Positions 1 through 10,600 of a stretch of DNA of 64,000 nt are shown one piece after another. The notes under the pieces are model-generated. The model was not told the origin of the DNA. It saw nothing but the letters and a program-made list of their open reading frames with translations, and did no database searches. Origin of the DNA: Owenia fusiformis (taxonomy: Eukaryota; Annelida; Polychaeta; Sabellida; Oweniidae); assembly GCA_903813345.2 (NCBI GenBank), contig CAIIXF020000001.1, positions 45,775,885 to 45,839,884 of the forward strand. The letters run 5' to 3'. The first letter of the stretch is position 1. The number at the start of each line of letters is the position of its first letter. Made by a program: the position numbers and the translations under genes.

Positions 1-54
1 ATGGTATCCTGATAGAAAGTCAAGAGTAGGCCTAGCGAAGAAAATGTTGAAAAA

Positions 55-305
55 TCCATCCATCCTTCCTATCATATCCTACTATTCTATCCTATCGTTC
101 CTTCTTTTCTATCCCATCCTTCCTATCCTATCCCTTTTATCCCTATCCGTTCCTTCCTATCTATCCTTCCTATCCTCTCCTTCCTATCCTTCCTATCTTA
201 TCCTTCCTTGCTATTCTATCCTATCTTTCTTCTCTATTCTCTCCTATCGTTCTATCCTATTCTGTCCTATCCCTCCTTCCTATTTCATCCATCCATCCAT
301 CCTTT
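55..305. repeat. TATCC/TTCC-type simple repeat
   Basis: An imperfect pyrimidine-rich array of tatcc, ttcc and tatcctatcc units runs for about 250 bp and ends in catccatccatcc. All frames look open only because the units lack stops. No gene is supported here. Confidence 0.9.
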
Positions 306-704
306 TCTGGATGACTCGGCTTATAAAAGTCCAGATCTGGAGTCTGAAATTGAACTTGTTCAATTTCCAAAGTCTAGTTATATTAGTTCTTTGTAAACAA
401 TTTCCATACGATACGGTAAATCAAGGGGATTTAATTTAGAAAATGAATAATCTTTATTTTTCAGATACAATATCAATGAGGTTGGCTCCCGGGGATTCAA
501 TACTTAGCCTATGTATTTAGTTTACCTTGTATATCCTTTTAACTTTGATAACATAAAGACAAATACATTAAGGAACCAAACAAAATACGTTTCATTCATG
601 AACCACGCACTCACGCGTTTTATTCATGTCCCGACCAACACCTATAAACAGAACATAAAACAGTTTCTCTTGATATTCAATGATACATTATATTGGCGTT
701 TTTT

Positions 705-985
705 GCATCAGCACATTGGTGTTGTTGCATCATCGATAATAAACAGAGTGGTGTTGTTGCATCAATAGTGAGGAATTAAAACCGCGAATTTCTCGCTTCT
801 TGATGATGCTACATGCATACTAATGAGTGTTTTTTAAAATATAGATCATGAGCTAACTGCACGTGTATGATTATTGAGTAACTCGTCCTAGAAATGGGTT
901 TAAATTGGGAAAACAAAATATCGTACGAAAATCTATCACCGGAAGTCTGGCCATCTTGATGCAACAACACGGTGTTGTTGCATCA
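705..985. repeat. Cluster of gtgttgttgcatc repeats and a palindrome
   Basis: The 13-mer gtgttgttgcatc occurs near 718 and 752 and again at 972-984, where the preceding bases (958-970) are its exact inverted copy around a single G. The rest of 500-1320 shows no exon. This may be a small inverted-repeat element; each copy also contains TTGCATCA, a C/EBP-ATF-type site. Confidence 0.55.
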
Positions 986-1321
986 CGATACCCCCCAGTG
1001 TATTTGAAAAGGTAGATATAGCTAAGAAGTAATTCAACTAGTAATTTCAAGTAGTTTTGGCAGTAAATTGAAGTATTTAGCCAATCAAGAAAAATAATTC
1101 TCCACTATTTTTGAGTATTCCGAATCGAATTAGGATATGATATGGATTCAAACAAGTTAGATAGATCTCTCTACAATATCTATTATCATATTAACAAGTG
1201 CAAATGAATGCTGTTTGGAAGTGCAGTATGGTACAAATATCACTTTTCAGTTTTACCCTCATAATGTCAACTACCAATGTTGGTGTATCAACAAAATTTT
1301 CATCATAGTTTTTTATGTAAT

Positions 1322-1327
1322 TTTATT
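1322..1327 (-). terminator. Poly(A) signal of the LU/CBM14 gene
   Basis: TTTATT on the plus strand reads AATAAA on the minus strand, about 33 bp past the stop codon of the chitin-binding gene. Position and sequence fit a canonical polyadenylation signal. Confidence 0.6.
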
Positions 1328-1359
1328 TTATATTTCACATTGTATACATGATTGGGGCA

Positions 1360-3323
1360 TTAGTGATAGCTTGGGTAGGCAGGAGCCTTGTAGCTTGGGT
1401 AAGCAGGGGCTTGGTAGGCAGGGGCAGCATGTGGGGCAGAGTAGCTTGCAGTGTCACAGACCTTGGCGTAGTCATTGAAAGCTGTTCCCTTGGGGCATTT
1501 AACATGGAGTGGCTTGCAGCAGATACAAGGCTTGCTGGTCTTGCTGTAGGCGTCATATTTGTTGTCACATCCACACTGGATGAAACCATATGGGTTGTAA
1601 TTGTCCTTGAAGAGTCCACTGGGGTTGCCATAGCATTTGCCGTCACATGGGTCTGGAACAAAAAAACATTTGTTATTAAAATCTATATCTATAGAAAGGT
1701 TTTCATTACAGAAAGGGTTTACCATTATAGAGCTGTTTACCTTATGACGTTTACTACAGAGAAGTTCATGTCATGGGCGTAGAGCTATATTTTTATGAGT
1801 AGTATGCCACCACATGAATAAAAGTTGAGCGAAGAGATAAACGAGCATTCAGGGGGGTCCCCCCAGAAAATTTTGAAGTTCGGTTGTATTTGGAGTGTAT
1901 TTGCAACCACCTGGTATGCCTAATCCCGCCTATGCTTGTATGTGTTCACAACAGAGAGGTGTTCATTACAGGAAGGTGTTCACAACAATGAATGACCACT
2001 TCATTGATCTTAAACCAGAGATATTCATGATATAATAAAGTGTTCACCCTAGAGATGTTTTCACTCAGACAAATTCATGGACTTTGACTTACTGTAGCTG
2101 TGGGATCGGTATGATGGCTTGTAGTCACAATGTCCATAGTCTCCAATCTGTCCCTTGTTGCAGAGATCTCCTTTGCAGAAATACCACTGGGATCCACCAA
2201 CGTACTGGCAGCCACTGTAAGAGTTGACACCCAGGGGAAGGTTCTCCTCATCAGCACATCCTCTGTAGACAACTGCAATAATAAAAGGTCAATTTTGTTA
2301 AGAGGGTTACTGTAGGTCATATTGCTGACTATACCATGAAAAGATGTTCTGGGGTAGGGTTTTTCAGGGATTGATCATTTTTCCATTCACTTTTTGTCTT
2401 TCCTACTTTTATCAAAAAATCAATATGAAATAAGTTTTTGATCGGGTAAAGTTGAAACAATATTTATTACCATCTTTAATTTTCATTTATTGGCTCTTTA
2501 TCTTGGCTTGCTTTATTGACCGATAAACTTTTTAAATCATTGTTTTGATATTGCATTTTGTATTATTTTTTGTATTTGTTTTTTGTAAAACTTATTTTTT
2601 CACAGGATTTTGGTTGATATACTAAATCATCTACATTAAATTTCTTTCAAATTAAGTTTAATTGAATTCTTCACTTACGCCCATTCTTGTCTCTACGGAT
2701 GAAGCACCTTCCAGATTTGCAGGTCCATTTGTCAAGGTTATCAGCATCATCATAGTTAGCTAGGGCACATCCCTCATACCCAGCTGTGGTTGAACGCTTC
2801 CAGTAGTCTGATTGGTAGCTGTAGCCTGATGGGGCATAATTGCAGTCGAAACATCTGGCTAAAAGTGAAATTAGAACCCATGGATTAATGTCATAGACGT
2901 TAATGATATGTAATAACTATGGTCCTTAAAGAGTTTTTCTCTTTGGATGTGCACATCTTGACAAGTCTCCTGAGGAAAATATTCAAGAACTGTCAAAAAT
3001 TAGCTAATTATTTCCACTAAGTTTTTAATATTTGATATTTACGATTAAGAGCTCATGATTTTAGATGTAGAACTTGTTGAACTAAGTACTAATAAGGAGC
3101 ACATAATATTCATGTTATATTTTCATCAAACAATATCAGTCAATGAATCGGAAATTAACACAAATGAGAATCGAATCACATTAAATGCAAAGAACTGTTT
3201 GAGTATTTTGAAAAATAAGAAAGTAGTTCCATTATAATTATTAACAATACCAGCCTACTTACATCCATATCCTGCTGCCAGCACTGCAGTTAGTCCTGCT
3301 ACGAAAACAGCTAAAGTTAGCAT
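1360..3323 (-). CDS. Secreted Ly6/uPAR-like plus chitin-binding (CBM14) protein
   Basis: Complete four-exon gene. Minus-strand exons are 3323-3263, 2858-2679, 2272-2093 and 1652-1360. Lengths of 61+180+180+293 give 237 residues plus stop, every junction has GT/AG, and all introns are phase 1. Exon 1 is a signal peptide (MLTLAVFVAGLTAVLAAGYG). Exons 2-3 (residues ~22-119) begin CFDC and end CKGDLCN, the CxxC...CN frame of Ly6/uPAR (three-finger) domains, with about nine cysteines. Exon 4 (~141-215) shows a chitin-binding type-2 pattern: FIQCGC, CCKPLHVKCPKGTAF and VCD. The tail is rich in Ala, Pro and Tyr with APAYPSY repeats. The family suggests an extracellular chitin-associated product such as cuticle, shell matrix or mucosal lining; the exact role is unknown. 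CBM14 is the surer assignment, LU the less sure. No closely named orthologue is recognised. Confidence 0.82.
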
Positions 3324-3380
3324 GGTTGTTGTGTTGTATGAGAGCTCAGTGGAACTATGATCTCACCAAAATGTTAGAGC

Positions 3381-3388
3381 CTTTTATA
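3381..3388 (-). promoter_or_regulatory. TATA box of the LU/CBM14 gene
   Basis: CTTTTATA on the plus strand reads TATAAAAG on the minus strand, 58 bp upstream of the ATG at 3323. That predicts a transcription start near 3355 and a leader of about 30 nt, usual for abundant tissue-specific secreted proteins. Confidence 0.65.
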
Positions 3389-3541
3389 CTAGTTCGATTG
3401 ATGAATGGGATGAACATATTGTGCCTTTGTTGCATAATTAGAACATAATTGAATGTATTTTGGGAATACTTATGAGGTGCATATTTATTAATTAGAAAAG
3501 TTACATGTAACAACATGGATGTATACATGTAGGTAACATAA

Positions 3542-3803
3542 CAGGGGATCCAGGATTTTGTGTTATGGGGGGGCATTTGATAATAATAACTGAGCGAAGC
3601 GAGAATAGGGGGTTCTCACCCCCAGAAAATTTCGAAAATTTAACATCATTTGGTGCATTCTGACCAATTTTGGAGCATAGGTTCAATGGCCGGGTCGGAT
3701 TTCAGTGTATGCAATGCATTACTGACAATCCATAACCATCTATTTTGATTTCCAGTTAAAAATTCTGACTTTTTTAGGGAGGGGGGGGGGCATTTAGATC
3801 CCC
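3542..3803. mobile_element. MITE-like element with AGGGGATC ends
   Basis: The left end reads aggggatccag and the right end tagatcccct, an inverted pair about 260 bp apart. G-runs of 7 to 10 lie next to both ends. It has no coding capacity and sits upstream of the chitin-binding gene. Confidence 0.5.
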
Positions 3804-4037
3804 TAGTGCATAATGTATCATAAGATTGAACATACCAACAATGTACATGTAGTGCAACATCCTAAAATATGGAAATATTGGAAGAATTTATTGTGTTTTC
3901 CATTATGTTGAACAATTTAATTTTCCCAGTTCATGACCTTTTTGCTGTACAATTTTGTTGCCTGTCAAAAGGATATACAGCCTCAGTATATCAGTTAGTT
4001 GCCAGAGCAACAGGTAACATACTTATAAAGTTTATAG

Positions 4038-4225
4038 CAGGCCTGTATCCAGGATTTGCCAAGGGGGGTTCAGTTTTCAAAAAATTCCAGGGGGGTTCAC
4101 ATTAAGAATTGCTCAAAATGGTGAAAACAGCATGATTTTGAAAGAATAAGAATTTTTGGCCAGGGGAGGTTCGCCGGAACCCTGTGAACTCCCCCCCCCC
4201 CCCCCCTAGCTAATCGCCTGTTATA
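4038..4225. mobile_element. Short repeat, CAGGCC(T/C)GTA family
   Basis: Begins caggcctgtatccagg, carries ggggggttc blocks and ends with a C18 tract. A related element lies at 21113-21295, where both ends are inverted copies. Non-coding. The rest of 3804-4651 holds no DHX36 exon that I can see. Confidence 0.5.
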
Positions 4226-4651
4226 GTACATACAGAGTTTAGTAAATATACATGAAATAAATATTTATTCTGAGGTACTAGGGGAGTGTATGCTAATCTA
4301 GAAAATTGGTGAGGCAAATGTAAAAATGTAAATAGATGAGGCAAAACTCAAGTCAAATAAGATATTTGTATGGTATATAATTTTAAGTTTTAGTTGTAAA
4401 TAAATCTAAAAGATATTTTCCATAAATATTTTGCTCAAGCTATGTGTATGTCTTTCTGTATTACCTGCTCAAACTTGTGTCAGTTTGTATTTAACTAAGG
4501 ATGCTCATGCAAACTATGATCATCACAAAATAAGATCCACAACCTGTACCAGTTGAAAGTCATTTGTTGTATGTGTTAACTCATAGTACCCTTTTGGACA
4601 GCCTCTCCTTGTCATTTTTCAATACAAACATAAACTTCTTTATATTTGCAG

Positions 4652-7600
4652 TCAACTTCCAAGAAAGAAAGGGTCCATTCTGTACTGCACAACAGGAATT
4701 ATGCTGAAATGGCTGCTAAGTGACAAGTTAGTATATTTTCTGTTGCACACATCAAAACTATATTCATGATTATCCGTTTTGCAAGTGTATTATACATACA
4801 GTATTTGTTAAAGATGACTTATTTTTACTCTAACAATGCAAAAGGTTTTACTAGCTATAGATGATCCAGATGATCCAGAAAAACACGAACAGAAAAATCT
4901 TTCTGTCTTGTAAAAACATATAAAAAATAAAAATTTAATAAAGCTAGAATAACTATAATATGTATTGTTAGTACCTCAGTTGAAATACTCGATTTTGATT
5001 GGTCAACGAGCGGTGAATAATTTTAACTGTACACCGCGCAATGCATTGCCGGTGAATAATATTCCCAGCATTCCACTAAAATGATGTCATTATCAGACGA
5101 TAAAATGGCCGCCGCTAGCACTAGCCGTTTCAAAAATGTTGAAGATGAGGATATTATTAGTCTCTTAGAGAGTAAAGACAGTCAAAATACGAAGAAAAAT
5201 CTAAATTTTTGTACAAAGCTTTTAGTGGACTTCGCCCAGGAGAGTAATTTGACTCCATAAAGTGATGTAAGGAATATTGTGTTTGAAACATGAACGTCTC
5301 GAGGGTCTGGATCCAACTTCAAGTCAACTTCAAGGGTCAGAAAAATCTAAGATATTCTTCGGACTAACAAAACAATTATAGACCTCTCCATTCGGTTTAC
5401 TGTCAAAATTATATCCCTCGACTGTAAACCTCGACCTACGGTCTCGGTTTACAGTCTCGGGATATAATTTTGACAGTAAACCTCTGGAGAGGTCAATAAT
5501 TGTATATTGTTATCACACTCTTGGCTGTTATATTGTGATCAGTTTGCCGGCCGGATGGGCTTCCTGATTATTTTTCATGTAATACTACTTCCATGTGAGT
5601 ACTGCAGTAAGTAACCCAATTCAAAGAACATTTAACTTTGATTATAGTTATTTGCAAGACACATCCCACATCATCCTAGATGAGGTTCATGAACGTGACT
5701 TGCTGTGTGATTTCCTCATGGTAATTCTGAAAGATCTCTTGGTTCAGAGACCTGATTTGAAACTGGTTCTCATGTCTGCTACACTAAATGCAGAGCAGTT
5801 CTCGGAATACTTTGGTAGGAATTTTTTTCATTAAATCCTTACTGGTAATAAATGGTAGTTATATTTATCATCATCCTATCCATAAAATAGGGTGGATGGC
5901 ACGACAAACCCCACATTTTATGAGTATAACACAAACAAACAAAACTTAAAAGAAATGTTTACATTCCTACTCAATATGAACATATTTATACATAAATCAG
6001 ATATGTATGATTAGAGCTTGAGTAAAGGTAATACTTGGGCAACCATCTAAGCATGCACTTTAATAAATACATGTAAGATGCATGTATCAACCCCCCCCCC
6101 CCCCTCCTGATGTGACCTTTCTTTTCAGGAAATGCTCCAATGATGAATATTCCTGGGTTTACATATCCTGTGAAGGAATATCTACTGGAAGATGTCATTC
6201 AAATGCTCACGTAGGTTTAGTCCTTATACCCTCCAAATATTGCTTTCTGTCTGATGGAGCATTGTATTTCTGTCAAAATATGGTATAGTAGGCTCATAGT
6301 ATATAACTCCTGATCATTATTAAAATGTAGACCATATAACAACCATGTAATATGTATTATTATCCCACCGAACGAAGTTCGAGGGGGATATAGAGAAGCC
6401 GTCAGTCCGTTCGTCCGTCCATCTGTTCGTTCGTCCGTGTGTCCGGGCGATAACTCCAATACCGGTTGACGGATTTGGTTCAAATTTTATTGGCTTATGC
6501 CTTATGAGTGTAGGACCTCTGCTCGAGAAGGAATTTTCAATATGGCCACTCAATTGATAACTCACACACAAGTTGACCGATTTGGTTCAAATTTTATATG
6601 CTGATGCCTAGGGACAAAGGAGTTTCGCACAAAAAGAGATTTTCAAGATAGCCGCTTAATTTCAAAATGGCAGCCATTTTTCGTAAAAATATGTAATTTT
6701 TGATAAATCAAATACCAGTGAACGGATTTGGTTCAAATTTTATATGATGATGCTTAAGGGCACAGTTGCTATGTTCGACAAAAAAATTTCAAGATGGCCA
6801 CTTAATTTCAAAATGGCGGCAATTTTTCGTAAAAAACTTAATCTTTGATAACACAAATACCAGTGAACAGATTTGGTTGAAATTTTATATGATTATGCCT
6901 AGGGACACAGTTGCTCTGTTCAAGAAATAATTTTCAAGATGGCGACTGAATTTCAAGATGGCGGCCAATTTTCGTAAAAAACATAATCTTTGATAATTCA
7001 TATACCAGTGAACGGATTTGGTTCAAATTTTATATGATGATGCCTAGGGACACAGTTGCTCTGTTCAAAAATGAATTTTCAAGATGGCTGCTTTATTTAA
7101 AAATGACGGCAATTTTTCGTTAAAAAAACATAATCTTTGATAACTCAAATACCAGTGAACGGATTTGGTTCAAATTTTATATGATGATGGCTAGGGACAC
7201 AGTTGCTTTGTTCAAAAATGAATTTTCAAGATGGCCACTAAATTTCAAAATGGTGGCCATTTTTCGTAAAAAAAACATAAAATTTTGATAACTCTAATAC
7301 CAGCGAACAGATTTGTTTTACATTTTATATGATAATGCCTAAGGACACAGTAACTCTGTTCGAGGGAGAATTTTCAAAATGGCAGCTGAATTTCAAAATG
7401 GTTGCCAATTTTCTTAAAAGAACGTAATCTTTGATAACTCAAATACCAATGGATGGATTTGGCTCAAATTTTATATGGCCGCTATTTATCACAACATGTT
7501 TTGTTCGGTGGGATTTGCTACTCCGTGGAGTTGCTGTTTTTCTAGTTACCAATAAATTGAATTGATTTATAATCTTAAAATGTATTAAGAATAAATTAAA

Positions 7601-10600
7601 GTGACATCATGTTTGTTGCAAAGGTACCATCCATCAGAGTTCCATATAAAAAGAAAGCCCCAACAAAAACGACTGTATGGCAAGAAGAGATACGAACAAA
7701 TGGAAGAACAGATGCGGGAAGAGGAAGAGATGGAGCAGTTCCTGGCCACATTAAGTGCCAAAGGGTCAGTACATTTATCCGAATTCATGTCCTTCAGGAC
7801 ACTCTTTCAATAACAAATAATTCTTTTATCTTAGCATTGCAAGTCAGTATTATAATATTCTGTGCACAAGTCAGCTATGTATCTGATTGGTTAATTAGCA
7901 ATTCAGGTGTAAAACTCCAATGAAATGTGATAAAAGTACTTCAATGAGATAATATGCAGTATGTCAAACTGTGATATATTTTTTCTTCAAAGACATATTA
8001 TATATTATACTCCCTACACTGTTTGCTTCTTGGTCTCAAGTGCAGAATTGCCATATATTTTCTTCTATTCAAAATGTACCCGCAAATATACATTGTATTG
8101 GTCATCTATAATGAGAACAGGTGATATCAATCCTTGGTGTGAGCTACATACTCATGTATAATGTACCTCTGTCTTGATATACTTTAACCAAAATTTATTT
8201 GTGAATAGGTACAGTTCTGATACATTGGAAACATTACGTAATGTGGACAATACTAGGATTGACTTGGACCTTGTGGCAGAGTTGATACGTCATATATCTA
8301 TGCAGGGTGACGAGGGAGCTATTCTGGTCTTTGTACCAGGGTGGGAAGAGATCAAGACTTTAAAGCAAATCTTAGACAAAGATGGCATGTTCTCACCCGG
8401 TAATGTCATTTCCAGTTTATTTAGAAATTCACCTTTCAAGTTTTTATTGACAATGCAGTTCATACACAGCCCATAAATAATGAATAATTTGTACAGTTTC
8501 CCCTTCTAAGATCAGGATCATACACCAACACTTTTTATCACACCATCGGTGGGATATAGTCGTCATACTGGTAGTGGTCGTGGTCGTGATCGTGGTCGTG
8601 GTCGTGATCGTGATTGTGGTCGTGATCGTCCCGCTTTTTGTCATCGCCGTTTAAGGAAAACTGCTTATCAGATTTTCTCCAAATTTACACAAATGATAGA
8701 GGATATCAAGTACTAGAGCTGATTAACTTTTGGGCGGCCATCTTGTTTTCTGGCAGCCATTTTGAAGATTTTTCGAAAAATCTTGTCATCGCCATTTCAG
8801 GAAAACCGCTCATCGGATTTCCTTCAAATTTACACACATGATAGAGGATATCAAGTACTAGAGCTGATTAACTTTTGGGCGGCCATCTTGTTTTCTGGTG
8901 GCCATTTTGAAGGTTTTTCGAAAAATCTTGTCATCGCCATTTCAGGAAAACCGCTCATCGGATTTCCTTCAAATTTACACAAATGATAGAGGATATCAAG
9001 TACTAGAGCTGATTAACTTTTGGGCGGCCTTCTTGTTTTCTTGTTCTTGAAATTTGTAAACATAATAGGAGAACAGTTTTCCTGGTTCATAGTGTCTGCC
9101 TATTTGATGGTGTGATCTCGTTCACGTTCTGTGCCTTGTTCATGCCTATTGTCATTTTTTTGGACAATGAAGGATCATGTCCCAACACTCTCACATATGT
9201 ACTATCATTCTTCAGACCAGTTTAGGATCATACTGTACCCCTACACTCTGAGTCTCCCATGCTAACTATAATTTTTCAAGTTCAAGATCATATCCCAACA
9301 CTCTCTCATACTCCAATCATTTTCAGACAAGTTCAGGATTATACCCCTACACTCTTATATACCTAATATCATTTTCGGACATGTTCAGGATCATACCCCT
9401 ACACTCTTATATACCTGCTATCATTTTTAGACATGTTCAGGATCTTACCCCTACACTCTCAAATTAAAAATAAAAGGTATAACTTTACATCGATATTTAA
9501 CAGTCTTTAGCGGAAATATGTATTGAAGATAATCGCGGAAAACAATTCCTTCACCTCGAGGGGCTCTGCTGGGGAATTCTTCAATCACTGTCAATATAGT
9601 TAGATTCTTGCTTTATTTAAGCGATCTTTGCCGTATTTTCTCCAATGAAGAAAAATTCCCATACATGAAATTCCTGGGGATTTTTGACTTATCTCATATA
9701 TGGGCCCTCTTTGTAATGGGTTACAATGGAAATTTCAATTTCAAAAGAATACGGTACCTACTATCAATTTCAGACAAGTTCAGGATCATACCCCTACACT
9801 CTCATATACCTACTATCATTTTCAGACATGTTCAGGATCATACCCGTACACTCTCATATACCTACTATAATTTTTTCAGACATGTTCAGGATCATACCCC
9901 TACACTCTCATATACCTACTATCATTTTCAGACATGTTCAGGATCATACCCCTACACTCTCTAATGCCAACTATCAACCAGAAACAGGTGTTCCAGCGCC
10001 CACCTCCAGGAGTAAGAAAGATTGTCATTGCAACTAACATTGCAGAAACTAGGTAAATATTATATATAAGGGGACACAGGAATACCCCCAATTGTTGTCT
10101 CTTACTTATATAATTTAGTTGAATATCATTAATTCAATGGCAAATTCTTTAAATTGGATACATCCAAATGTGAACACTTTTTGGTTCCTCTTACTTGATG
10201 CTGATTTGAAAGGCTCAAAAAGTGTTTAATGATGGAAGTAACTTTCAAAACTCTGCAAATGATATAATTACACTCCATTGTGTTTTTCGGAAAAAGGATT
10301 GATTATGAGATATAGAAGTTATTTAAGATTTAAGATGCACTGATGTCCAAATTTGAATTTACGATGTTCTCATTTTCGTAATTTCTGTCAGATAATCTCA
10401 AAAATCAAAGAACTATCTGACATTGAATGATGAGAGAAAAAAATATTGTGACAATTTTTTGCACATCATTTTCAGCATCACCATAGATGATGTTGTACAT
10501 GTGATTGACACAGGGAAAATAAAGATGAAGGATTTCAATCCAGAGAAGAACATAGCAACATTATTGCCACGGTGGGTGAGCAGAGCCAATGCTAGACAGA

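Noticed and set aside
44-439. Overlapping plus-strand open frames of 131 and 62 codons
   Set aside because: They are translations of the tatcc/ttcc simple repeat; composition is only Ser/Leu/Pro/Ile/Tyr and no splice or start signals support them.
9608-10037. Open frames of 118 and 103 codons across the acceptor repeats
   Set aside because: They read the minisatellite and then the true exon in the wrong frame; the DHX36 frame begins at 9932.
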